Origin: Lachnospiraceae bacterium UBA3310
GTDB taxonomy: Bacteria; Bacillota; Clostridia; Lachnospirales; Lachnospiraceae
DNA length: 64,000 nt
Assembly: GCA_002361355.1 (NCBI GenBank)
Contig: DESQ01000035.1
Span: forward strand, 45,510-109,509
Reading direction: 5' to 3'
Part shown: in pieces, positions 16,686 to 24,946 of the stretch
Layout of the letters: the number at the start of each line of letters is the position of its first letter
Numbering within the stretch: the first letter of the stretch is position 1
Translations under genes and position numbers: made by a program
The notes under the pieces: generated by a model
Database searches by the model: none
What the model was told of the DNA's origin: nothing
Seen by the model: only the letters and a program-made list of their open reading frames with translations

Positions 16686-18179
16686 CTAAAACTGAAAGTA
16701 TATAAAATTGGCCGCATCATAACCGGCACCCCACATGCCAAACAGAAGAATCACAAACACCGCCGCAATGACAGTCAAAAACTGCGCCCAATAATCCTGC
16801 CTCGCCACAATCTCCCGAATCTTAATCCCCCTGTACTTGCAGATATCCACGACAAAGAGCAGCAGGATTCCCCATATCATCAACGTGAAATTTTTCTGAT
16901 TTAACCCGCATTCGTACAGCGAGCCGTCAAACCACACCCAATGGTTTTTTGCCGTAAACATTCTCTTAATAATCCGCAGGGCATGAAACGCCGTATCCGC
17001 CCGGAAAAATACCCACGCAAGATCCACTAGGAAAAAGGTCGTCACCACCCGGATACATCTGTGGCTGAAGCTGTCCTCCTTAATTTCCAGAAAAACAGCC
17101 GCCTTTTTCTTAACCGGCGCAAGCAGGCCGCCAATCACCTGATAAATGCCGTTTAAAAGCCCCCAGATCACATATGACCAGTCCGCCCCGTGCCAGAGGC
17201 CGCTCACCCCGAACGTGATAAGCAGATTTACATATTTCCTGAACCGTCCCCTGCGGTTGCCGCCAAGCGGGATATAGAGATAATCCCGGAACCAGCTTGA
17301 AAGCGATATATGCCATCTGCGCCAAAATTCCGCCACCGAGACCGCCAGGTACGGGGCGTTGAAATTCTCCATCAGATGAATGCCCAGAATCTTAGCCGCA
17401 CCCATGGCAATCACGGAATATCCCGAAAAGTCACAGTAAATCTGCACCGCAAACAAGAGCGTCGCCACAATCAGATAAACGCCGGTATAGGTCTCAAAAT
17501 CCCCATATACCGTGTCCACAAAAACCGCAATCCGGTCTGCCAGCACCATTTTCAGAAAATAGCCCCAAAGCATCAGCAATAAACCGTCCCGCAGACTGTC
17601 AATGGTAGGTTTGTCCGGCTTGTCCAACTGCCGCAGCAGATTTTTCGACCGCTCGATCGGCCCAGCCACCAACTGCGGAAAAAACGAGACGAAAAGCGCA
17701 TACCGGAAAAAATTCTTCTCGGCGTAAATCTCGCCCCGGTAAACATCCATAGTGTATCCGAGCGCCTGAAAAATGTAAAAAGAAATTCCCACCGGAAGAA
17801 GCAGGTCAAAAGCCGGCACATTGATCGTAAGGTGCAGCCGCCCCAAAACCGCGTTCAGGCTCTCTATCCCAAAATCCAGATATTTAAAAACAAAAAGAAC
17901 CAAGAGATTCAGGACAAAGCTCACCGCCACACAAAACTTCCTTTGTCTCTGCCGCTTCTCCTCCTGCGCCTGTGCGGCACATTTCTCAAGCATGATTCCT
18001 GACACAAATGTCACAATCGTGGAAAACAGGAGCAGCACCACATACTTTGCATTCCAACACATATAAAAATAGTAGCTGGCAGCGAGAAGCCAATATTTCC
18101 GGATCTTCTGCGGAATCAAATAATAGATGCCGACGACAATCGGGAAAAAAATTAAAAAATCCAGTGAATTGAAAAGCAT
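16686..18179 (-). CDS. MBOAT-family O-acyltransferase, copy 2
   Basis: 497 aa from the ATG at 18179 (GGAG upstream; the longer frame to 18206 would add nine polar residues not seen in the homologues, which all begin MLFN). Signatures: LPVGISFYIFQALGYTMDV, SFFPQLVAGPIERS, IYCDFSGYSVIAMGAAKILG, FWRRWHISLSSWFRDYLYIPLGG and SGLWHGADWSYVIWG with the essential His. It is strongly similar over its whole length to copy 5 (60070-61566), although the latter is clearly AT-richer. First gene of the six-gene operon ending at 10586; a promoter lies at 18218-18246. Confidence 0.9.
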   Translation of the reverse strand: MLFNSLDFLIFFPIVVGIYYLIPQKIRKYWLLAASYYFYMCWNAKYVVLLLFSTIVTFVSGIMLEKCAAQAQEEKRQRQRKFCVAVSFVLNLLVLFVFKYLDFGIESLNAVLGRLHLTINVPAFDLLLPVGISFYIFQALGYTMDVYRGEIYAEKNFFRYALFVSFFPQLVAGPIERSKNLLRQLDKPDKPTIDSLRDGLLLMLWGYFLKMVLADRIAVFVDTVYGDFETYTGVYLIVATLLFAVQIYCDFSGYSVIAMGAAKILGIHLMENFNAPYLAVSVAEFWRRWHISLSSWFRDYLYIPLGGNRRGRFRKYVNLLITFGVSGLWHGADWSYVIWGLLNGIYQVIGGLLAPVKKKAAVFLEIKEDSFSHRCIRVVTTFFLVDLAWVFFRADTAFHALRIIKRMFTAKNHWVWFDGSLYECGLNQKNFTLMIWGILLLFVVDICKYRGIKIREIVARQDYWAQFLTVIAAVFVILLFGMWGAGYDAANFIYFQF

Positions 18180-18217
18180 ATGATCTCCGCCTTTTCCATC
18201 AGACAATAAACACTAAT

Positions 18218-18246
18218 ACTATAGCACACTTATCCGGTATTTTCCA
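18218..18246 (-). promoter_or_regulatory. Promoter for the first MBOAT-SGNH operon
   Basis: On the minus strand: TGGAAA (18246-18241), 17-bp spacer, TATAGT (18223-18218) preceded by TGC (extended -10). It lies about 40 bp before the ATG at 18179. Confidence 0.6.
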
Positions 18247-18291
18247 CATTCCGCCATAAAACTTTCTCCCTCCGCCTTCCCCAGTTTTTTA

Positions 18292-18320
18292 TGTACATCC
18301 TCGGCCAAACATGTTAAACT
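18292..18320 (+). promoter_or_regulatory. Candidate promoter for the FAD oxidoreductase
   Basis: TGTACA (18292-18297), 17-bp spacer, TAAACT (18315-18320) with TGT before it. Both boxes are imperfect; placement 50 bp before the ATG is sensible. Confidence 0.4.
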
Positions 18321-18369
18321 GAATTTATCTTTGGACAAACTATAAAAAAAGAAGCAAATGGAGATCTGT

Positions 18370-19965
18370 ATGAAAAAAGTATATGTGATCGGCGCCGGGC
18401 CTGCAGGACTCACCGCCGCTTACGAGCTCTTACGGCAGAGCAAAGATTATGAGGTTGTTGTGTTGGAGGAGTCCGACGCCATGGGCGGCATCTCCAAGAC
18501 CGTCAACTACAAGGGAAACCGCATGGACATGGGCGGACACCGTTTCTTCTCCAAGGTGCCTGAGGTAAACGACTGGTGGGAGCATATGCTGCCCACACAG
18601 GGAGCCCCCACCTACGACGATATCGTGCTGCACCGGGAAATGCCCCTCTCCCCCGGCGGCCCGGATCCGGAAAAAGAAGATCATGTGATGCTGCGCAGAA
18701 ACCGCGTGTCCCGCATCTACTTTAACCGGAAGTTTTTTGACTACCCGATCTCCTTAAAGCCGGAGACCTTCATCAACATGGGCTTTCTTGCCACCATGCA
18801 GGTTGGTTTCAGCTATCTTGCCGCCATCCTGCACAAGCGGAAGGAAAACTCGCTGGAGGACTTTTATATCAACCGGTTCGGCAGGAAGCTCTATTCCATG
18901 TTCTTTGAAAACTACACGGAAAACCTCTGGGGCAGACACCCTTCCGAGATCGCGCCGGACTGGGGCGCGCAGCGGGTAAAAGGCGTGTCTATCGTCGCCA
19001 TCTTAAAGGACGCTATCCAGAAAATGCTGCCCGGCAATAAAGACCGCGAGGTGGAGACCTCCCTGATCGAGGAATTCAGCTATCCCAAACTTGGCCCCGG
19101 CCAGCTCTGGGAGGTGACCGCGGAGGAAATTGAAAAGATGGGCGGAAAGATTCTGCGCCACAGCAAGGCAGTCGGGCTCCACAAGGATAGGAACGGCCGC
19201 ATTACCTCCATTACCTATGAGACCCCGGAAGGCATAGTGAGCGCTGAGGGCGATATCTTTATCTCCTCCATGCCGGTGAAAGACCTTGTGGCGGGCATTA
19301 ACGATGTGCCAGAGGACATGGCCGCCATCGCCGCCGGACTTCCCTACCGCGATTATATGACAGTCGGGCTTCTTCTGCCAAAGCTGAATCTGAAAAACAA
19401 GACGAAGCTGAAAACCATCGGCAATATTGTGCCGGACTGCTGGGTGTACGTGCACGACAGAAGTGTCCGCCTGGGGCGTTTCCAGATTTACAACAACTGG
19501 TCGCCCTACATGGTGCGGGATCTGGAACACACCGTATGGATCGGTCTGGAATATTTCTGTTACGAGGGAGACAAGTACTGGAATATGTCGGATGAAGCGT
19601 TCACGCGCTTTGCCGTGGATGAGATTGTCGGTATGGGCTTAATCGACAGCCCCGCCGATGTGATGGACTCCCATGTGGAGCGGGTGAAAAAGGCATACCC
19701 CGCCTACTTTGACACCTACAAGGATATGGATCAGTTGATAGAATACCTGAAAACCATCGAAAACCTCTACTGTGTGGGCCGAAATGGGCAGCACCGCTAC
19801 AACAACATCGACCACTCCATGATGACCTCCTTCGAGACCGTGAAAAACATCCTGAACGGGGTTTCCTCCAAGGACAATATCTGGAACGTCAACACGGACA
19901 AGTCCTACCATGAGGAGGTCAAAAAAGAAAAAGCTTCACCGGCGGATCAGATCGAGATCGACTAG
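18370..19965 (+). CDS. FAD-dependent amine-oxidase/UDP-galactopyranose mutase-like oxidoreductase
   Basis: 531 aa from the ATG at 18370 (GGAG 7 nt upstream; the ATG at 18358 lacks a site). The N-terminal Rossmann motif VIGAGPAGLTAAYEL and the acidic VVLEESDAMGGISKT bind FAD; DMGGHRFF and the C-terminal CVGRNGQHRYNNIDHSMM are typical of the protoporphyrinogen oxidase / UGM-like superfamily found in polysaccharide loci. At 531 aa it is longer than classic UGM (about 370-400 aa), so it is not a typical Glf. A role in remodelling a sugar nucleotide or lipid-linked sugar is likely, but the substrate is not. It is monocistronic, and its last 30 bp overlap the convergent ABC permease gene. Confidence 0.75.
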   Translation: MKKVYVIGAGPAGLTAAYELLRQSKDYEVVVLEESDAMGGISKTVNYKGNRMDMGGHRFFSKVPEVNDWWEHMLPTQGAPTYDDIVLHREMPLSPGGPDPEKEDHVMLRRNRVSRIYFNRKFFDYPISLKPETFINMGFLATMQVGFSYLAAILHKRKENSLEDFYINRFGRKLYSMFFENYTENLWGRHPSEIAPDWGAQRVKGVSIVAILKDAIQKMLPGNKDREVETSLIEEFSYPKLGPGQLWEVTAEEIEKMGGKILRHSKAVGLHKDRNGRITSITYETPEGIVSAEGDIFISSMPVKDLVAGINDVPEDMAAIAAGLPYRDYMTVGLLLPKLNLKNKTKLKTIGNIVPDCWVYVHDRSVRLGRFQIYNNWSPYMVRDLEHTVWIGLEYFCYEGDKYWNMSDEAFTRFAVDEIVGMGLIDSPADVMDSHVERVKKAYPAYFDTYKDMDQLIEYLKTIENLYCVGRNGQHRYNNIDHSMMTSFETVKNILNGVSSKDNIWNVNTDKSYHEEVKKEKASPADQIEID

Positions 19966-21072
19966 CCACTCGAATAACAGGCTTACCGTGAAAAGCCCAG
20001 CCGTGTAAGCGGCCATAAGATACAAATAACGCACATTATGAATCGATTGCAGATAATACCATGGCGGGAGAAGCAGTTTTCCCGCCATAAAATATGGCAA
20101 ATTCACAAAAACCGGACACAGAGCCAGCATCAACGCACCGAGGGGCAAAAGCAGCACGCCCAGCCGCTGCGGCGTGCTGCACAATAGCCGCAGTAAATTG
20201 GCAAACACCGTCACACAGGCCGCAAAGACCACACAGCTTACCACCTCTCTCTTCCAGTCCGTAAACACCCCTGACAGCTTCACAGACAACAGCAAAACCA
20301 CAGCCGCGTCCGCGAGAAAAACCGCACACGCCCTGTAAGAGGCAGACAGCCGTTTCCTTCCGGCCGCCTTATCGTACACACCCCGCTCCTCGTCCTGCAT
20401 GAACCAGAGAGCCGCCGCCAGTCCGCAGAAGGTAAGCCAGATGGCAAGAATCCCCCGCAGGGGCGCCTGCACATAACTGTAATCTTCCGCCTCCCCGGGC
20501 GTCTGGTCGGGATAGACCATCTGAAAGAGACTCCCCTCCACGGCAACGCTCTCATAGACGGCCCGGAGCTCCTCGTCGGACATCTCTTCCATCCCCAGGT
20601 CTCCCCTGACATATCCCTCATAAACCGCATAGGCATAGGAGGGATAGATCGCCGCCGACAAAATCTCCCTGCCCAGTGTCAAAGGCACGCTGTCCTCCCG
20701 CTCCACCACCGTCACCACAGGCCGCACCCTTCTTCTTTCGGCAAGCTCCCGCAGACTCTCTTCCGTATCCTCCGCAAAAATCCAGGCGGCGTCCGCCTCA
20801 CCGCTCTCCACAAGCGTCCTTGCCTCCGCCTCACCGCCGCAGGGCAGATAGCGCAGAACGCTCTCACCCGCAAGAAGTCTGTCGGCAATCTCCGCAGCCG
20901 TCTGGTCTCCCTCGGGCAGATACAGGGCGATGGCCGCAATGCCGGAGGGCTCCTTTGAAAGCCTTCCCACACCTGCCGCAAACAGCGGCGCCAGACACAT
21001 CAAAAGAAAGAAGCTGCGCCGCTTCAACAGCCGTTTCTGTATAAGCCACAGTCTCACAAGCATTCCTCTCAT
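19936..21072 (-). CDS. ABC-2 type exporter permease B
   Basis: 378 aa: one N-terminal membrane span (about 18-34), a large extracellular domain of about 180 residues and five further spans, the shape of ABC-2 family permeases. It is the last gene of a seven-gene run and follows the sister permease by 2 bp (TAGCGATG). With two permeases and one ATPase it should form a heterodimeric exporter. The cargo could be a glycan precursor, lipid or drug; nothing in the sequence decides. The 3' end overlaps the convergent oxidoreductase gene by 30 bp. Confidence 0.8.
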   Translation of the reverse strand: MRGMLVRLWLIQKRLLKRRSFFLLMCLAPLFAAGVGRLSKEPSGIAAIALYLPEGDQTAAEIADRLLAGESVLRYLPCGGEAEARTLVESGEADAAWIFAEDTEESLRELAERRRVRPVVTVVEREDSVPLTLGREILSAAIYPSYAYAVYEGYVRGDLGMEEMSDEELRAVYESVAVEGSLFQMVYPDQTPGEAEDYSYVQAPLRGILAIWLTFCGLAAALWFMQDEERGVYDKAAGRKRLSASYRACAVFLADAAVVLLLSVKLSGVFTDWKREVVSCVVFAACVTVFANLLRLLCSTPQRLGVLLLPLGALMLALCPVFVNLPYFMAGKLLLPPWYYLQSIHNVRYLYLMAAYTAGLFTVSLLFEWLVDLDLIRR

Positions 21073-21074
21073 CG

Positions 21075-22316
21075 CTACTCTCTCCCAATCCTTCCTCTCC
21101 TAACCATGACAGCCAGGACGAAGAATACCGCCAGCCAGACAGCTACCGCCGCCACCGCACCCGCAGAAGCGCCGCCGAAAAGCCCCTCCTCCACATAGCG
21201 CGCCGCAGCGCCGGAAGGCAGAAGATTCCCAATCATGCGCATCCTCTCCGGGAAGAAGGCGGAAGGATAAAAATAGCCCGCCAGATAACCAAGACCGATC
21301 CCGCCAAATAGCTGCAGCAAAATGCCGTTCACAATTCCCTCCGCCGCCTCATAGAGAAAAAACTGCAGGGCGCCGAACATGGCCGCCACCGGAAACAGCG
21401 TCCGCAAAAAGCCCCAGAAGGGCGAAACGCCCATGCCCTCCCACTCCGGAATCACAATAAGCTCCCGCTCCAGCACACAGGCCAGGGGAAGGCTCAACGC
21501 CAAAAGCCCCATCACCACAAGGCACAGATAAGCCAGATATTCTCCCAGTACCTGCCAAAAGGCGCCCACGCCCCTCGCCTTCAAAAACCGCGCAAGCGCA
21601 GCGTGTCTTCGGGCATAGAAAGCGCAGTTTAAAAGCCCCGCCAGCAGCAGGAACAAAAGTACGGCGTTGCAAAAATAATACAGTTCCATAGACAGGCCGT
21701 CCGCATATCCGAGAAGTTCCACCTCGCCAAAACCGCTCCGGGAAAGCACTAGATTGATCAGGACAAGGTTTAATTTGTCCGTCTCCCGGGCAACCTCATC
21801 CCCTCTTCCCTGATCGACAAGCACGCGCTGCATCGCGTAGATCGCGCTCTGGGAGCTCGTCACCAGAGTGGACGCCAGATCCGTGATCTCTCCCATCACC
21901 ATCGTGCCAAGGCCCTTCTGCGCATCCGTCGCCGTGTAAGTAATCAGGCAGTCGTTGTCCCCTCTCACAACGGACTCCAAAAGCCCGTCCGGCACCCGCA
22001 TGACCGCGTAGAGCTCCCCCCTCGAAAAGGCTTCCTCCGCCGCCTCCTCAGACATCTCCACAAGCTCGATCATGAAGCGGGAATCATCCATCTCCTGCAG
22101 GGCGCTGATTCCGAATCCGAGATAGGAATCCGACAGATTGCCCACCATACCGATCCGGTACCTCACGCCGCCGTGCAAAAAAACGCCCTGCGCCACAAGC
22201 AGATACGCGAGGATTCCCGCGCCGGCGCAGATCAGTAAATCCGCTGCAAGCTGTGCGGGCGCAAACTTAAGCGCCCGTTTCAGTTGTGCCAAAAAATAAG
22301 CCGCTGCCTTTGCCAT
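21075..22316 (-). CDS. ABC-2 type exporter permease A
   Basis: 413 aa: one membrane span at about 21-43, an extracellular domain of about 170 residues, then five or six spans and a basic C-terminus. Same architecture as permease B but low identity, so a heterodimer is likely. The start ATG directly abuts the stop of the ATPase gene (TAAATG). Operon order SGNH lipoprotein, ATPase, permease A, permease B suggests the lipoprotein may act with the exporter. Confidence 0.8.
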   Translation of the reverse strand: MAKAAAYFLAQLKRALKFAPAQLAADLLICAGAGILAYLLVAQGVFLHGGVRYRIGMVGNLSDSYLGFGISALQEMDDSRFMIELVEMSEEAAEEAFSRGELYAVMRVPDGLLESVVRGDNDCLITYTATDAQKGLGTMVMGEITDLASTLVTSSQSAIYAMQRVLVDQGRGDEVARETDKLNLVLINLVLSRSGFGEVELLGYADGLSMELYYFCNAVLLFLLLAGLLNCAFYARRHAALARFLKARGVGAFWQVLGEYLAYLCLVVMGLLALSLPLACVLERELIVIPEWEGMGVSPFWGFLRTLFPVAAMFGALQFFLYEAAEGIVNGILLQLFGGIGLGYLAGYFYPSAFFPERMRMIGNLLPSGAAARYVEEGLFGGASAGAVAAVAVWLAVFFVLAVMVRRGRIGRE

Positions 22317-23000
22317 TTAATCCTCCGTGCGGAGAATACCCGCCAGTCTGTGAAAATCTCCGTCATACTGATAGGGATGCAGGACGCCGTCTTTTAAGAT
22401 ATAGCACTCGTCACACAATTCCAGATCCTGCGCGTCATGGGTCACCATCAAAAGAATACCGCCCTCTTTCTTATACACCTCGAGATACGCGCGAATGTTC
22501 TCCTTACAGACAGGGTCTAACGCCGCCGAAGGCTCATCCAGCAAAAGAATCCCCGGATTGGAAACCACCGCGCAGCCGATGGAAAGCCGCTTTTTCATAC
22601 CGCCCGACATGCGGTGCACCGGCGTTTTCAAAAATTCGCCAACGCCGAGCAGCCGCAGCGCGCCGCCGGCAAGGGAATTTTGAAGCGTCTTCTTATCGTA
22701 CCACATGCGCAGGTTATCCCAGGCATCCAGCTCCTCCATCAGCGGATCACCCTGCGGCACATATCCCAGCACCTTCGGAATCACGCCCGGACGCCGTAAA
22801 AGATCTGTCCCGTCACACAAAAAAGACCCGCCATCCGCCCTGCGCACACCCGCCAAAACAGAGAGCAGGGTGGATTTTCCGCTGCCGTTGCTGCCTAAAA
22901 TCCCGATACAGCTCCCCGCCTGCGCCGAAAATGACACCCCTTTTAAAACTTTCTTTCTCCGATATGCTTTTTTAATCCCGGAGACTTCTATTTTCTGCAT
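22317..23000 (-). CDS. ABC transporter ATP-binding protein
   Basis: 227 aa single nucleotide-binding domain with every motif intact: Walker A GSNGSGKS, Q-loop GYVPQGDP, signature MSGGMKKRL, Walker B ILLLDEPSAALD and switch His in VTHD. It energises the two ABC-2 permeases encoded immediately downstream. Its start overlaps the end of the SGNH lipoprotein gene by 13 bp, pointing to translational coupling. Confidence 0.95.
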   Translation of the reverse strand: MQKIEVSGIKKAYRRKKVLKGVSFSAQAGSCIGILGSNGSGKSTLLSVLAGVRRADGGSFLCDGTDLLRRPGVIPKVLGYVPQGDPLMEELDAWDNLRMWYDKKTLQNSLAGGALRLLGVGEFLKTPVHRMSGGMKKRLSIGCAVVSNPGILLLDEPSAALDPVCKENIRAYLEVYKKEGGILLMVTHDAQDLELCDECYILKDGVLHPYQYDGDFHRLAGILRTED

Positions 23001-23935
23001 GTAAGAACCTCCTCAACCGCCGCGGCTATACATTTCATTCCCGCAGCCGTAGGATGTACGCCGTCGCTGGTCATCTCCTGCAGATTCTCCACCGCGATAC
23101 CGCAGTCGTACAGATCAATCACGCGAAGCCCTCTGGCCTTTGCAATCCCGGCAATGACCTTCCCGTAATCCTCCGCCGTCAGTCCGATACCGTTTACAAA
23201 CGCCACATAGGGCGTCTCGGTTCCGTAGTTTCCCATGGGATGCAGGGTACAGCAATAAATTCTCGCCGTCGGGTACTTTTTCTCCAGCTTGTCAAGCATC
23301 AGGGTGTAAGCATCGCTGAAAGTCGCGATCTCCCCCTCCTCCACCGGTCTTGTGCCGTCATTGTCCCCCAGCGGGACAGCCTCCAGCATATCGTTCGCCC
23401 CCAGATATACGATAATCCTGTCGGGACAGATGTCTTCCTCTCCGGCAAGACCGCCGGTGCGAAGTTCATTGCAGGCGCACTGTGGATCATCCGTCCCGGT
23501 AGAATCTCCCGCCACCGTCGCGCCGGAACTGGAACTGTTGGCAAGCATCGTCAGTTCCAGATCATCCGCCACCCGCTGCCACCAGGTATCCGCCACATCC
23601 GGCACATCGCCGTACTCCGGGAAAAAAACATAATGCCCCTCAGGATTATAACCCTGATAGGTGGAAATACTGTCCCCCGCAATGGAAAAGGTAGTGCCCG
23701 CACATTCCACCGGTTCGCTTAACATTTCATCTACCACCTTACTTAACTGCTCACTTATCGCTCCGCCAAGAGATTCGCCCATCAACTCACCGACGGGCTT
23801 CCTTTCCGGCTCGCTTGCGGGCTCACTTTCCAGCTCTGCCGGCTCACTTTCTCCTGTCCCATCCTCGCCGCACCCGCACAATGCCAGAAGTGCCGCTGTC
23901 AAAAAAACAGTTACCTTCAAAATCTCTTTTCTCAT
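22988..23935 (-). CDS. SGNH/GDSL-hydrolase lipoprotein
   Basis: 315 aa. Lipoprotein signal with LCGC (Cys about 22), followed by an E/S-rich spacer with repeated SEPAELESEP-like units and then a GDSL domain: IAGDSIS (nucleophile Ser), a GAND block (IIVYLGANDML) and DGVHPTAAGMKCIA with the catalytic Asp and His. All four SGNH blocks are visible, so an active esterase, for instance deacetylating a surface glycan, is likely. It is placed between a radical SAM gene (16 bp upstream) and the ABC exporter genes, which it overlaps. Confidence 0.85.
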   Translation of the reverse strand: MRKEILKVTVFLTAALLALCGCGEDGTGESEPAELESEPASEPERKPVGELMGESLGGAISEQLSKVVDEMLSEPVECAGTTFSIAGDSISTYQGYNPEGHYVFFPEYGDVPDVADTWWQRVADDLELTMLANSSSSGATVAGDSTGTDDPQCACNELRTGGLAGEEDICPDRIIVYLGANDMLEAVPLGDNDGTRPVEEGEIATFSDAYTLMLDKLEKKYPTARIYCCTLHPMGNYGTETPYVAFVNGIGLTAEDYGKVIAGIAKARGLRVIDLYDCGIAVENLQEMTSDGVHPTAAGMKCIAAAVEEVLTCRK

Positions 23936-23951
23936 CCGTTCATCCCTTACC

Positions 23952-24932
23952 CTAATCTTTCCTGAATATGGACTGTCTCGCGCCGTGCATCTGCCTGTGC
24001 TTTAAGACATCATCCACCGCATCCATGCGAAGACCCGCGTCGATAAAGTCACAGTGCTTGCAGAAAGGGTAATTCTGCCTGCCCCCCGCGATTGCCTCAC
24101 GCGCCTTCCTGTACTGCGGGCTGTTCCAGCCCTCCCGAAGGGAAGTGTTGTTCAGATCCGCAAGGGATGTCACCTCAAAGTTATCACAGCAGCAAAGCCC
24201 CAGCTTCCCGAAGGGAGTGATCCACAGATCTGTGAAAGGCATCAGACAGGTCTCCTTCACGATCTTCTCCTTCGCCGGTTTGTTGGGCGCACTGCCCGCC
24301 CGGTTCGTCAATACCTCTTTCAGGTAACGGATCTGTATCAGGATGTCCACATCCTTAAACTCTTCCGGGTGCGCCTTCACATACTCGTAAATTTCCTGCA
24401 CGTTGTCGTGCATCTTCATCTCCATCCCATAATTGTTGATAATGAGCTGGTTCACATAGGGAACGATCTGTTTTACCTTGTCCACCGTGAGAAGCAGACC
24501 GTTGGTTGACATGAAGATAAACGTATCGGGAAGTTTCTCCCTGGCGTACTTATGAAACTCCACAATGCGCGTGTCAAGCCATGGCTCGTTGTTCCCGTAG
24601 AGGGTCAGATGCCCTTTGTAATCCCAGTCTGCCAACTGGTCTATGATAGAGTAGTAGAGCGCATCGTCCATCTTCTTGTAGGGGCGTTTCTCCGCATGGA
24701 TGTTGGCCGTGCAGAACTCGCAGGTGCTGTTGCAGCGGTTCACCGTCTCCAGATTCACAATCAGCGGCTGGGGCGCCTCCTTTTGGCTGTAAAAATAGTC
24801 GATATAGTTTTTCTGCGACTTCCTTCGGCTGATAAACTGCAGTTTCAAATAGCTCTCACTTGAAATTCTGGGCAGATATTTTTTCGCGTTCCACCCGATC
24901 ACGCCTCCGAAATTGTGTACTCTGATTGGCAT
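23952..24932 (-). CDS. Radical SAM protein with SPASM-type C-terminus
   Basis: 326 aa. The CxxxCxxC cluster motif is present as CNSTCEFC (about residues 67-74), then a TIM-barrel-like region with LTLYGNNEPWLD and FIFMSTNGLLL. The C-terminal part has extra cysteines (CLMPFTDLW, LGLCCCDNF, YPFCKHCDF) fitting SPASM auxiliary clusters. SPASM enzymes modify peptides or sugars. In a glycan operon a sugar dehydrogenase or epimerase-like chemistry is more likely than peptide maturation, since no precursor peptide is seen. AAGGAG precedes the ATG. Confidence 0.85.
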   Translation of the reverse strand: MPIRVHNFGGVIGWNAKKYLPRISSESYLKLQFISRRKSQKNYIDYFYSQKEAPQPLIVNLETVNRCNSTCEFCTANIHAEKRPYKKMDDALYYSIIDQLADWDYKGHLTLYGNNEPWLDTRIVEFHKYAREKLPDTFIFMSTNGLLLTVDKVKQIVPYVNQLIINNYGMEMKMHDNVQEIYEYVKAHPEEFKDVDILIQIRYLKEVLTNRAGSAPNKPAKEKIVKETCLMPFTDLWITPFGKLGLCCCDNFEVTSLADLNNTSLREGWNSPQYRKAREAIAGGRQNYPFCKHCDFIDAGLRMDAVDDVLKHRQMHGARQSIFRKD

Positions 24933-24946
24933 AATTGCACTCCTTA

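Noticed and set aside
15837..16904. 355-codon open frame on the plus strand (also 328 codons at 14825-15811)
   Set aside because: Antisense shadows of the SGNH, MBOAT and GT-C genes; no signal, motif or ribosome binding site.
18370..19965. Assignment as UDP-galactopyranose mutase (glf)
   Set aside because: The protein is about 130 residues longer than Glf and its C-terminal motif fits the wider amine-oxidase/UGM-like group, so only the superfamily is claimed.
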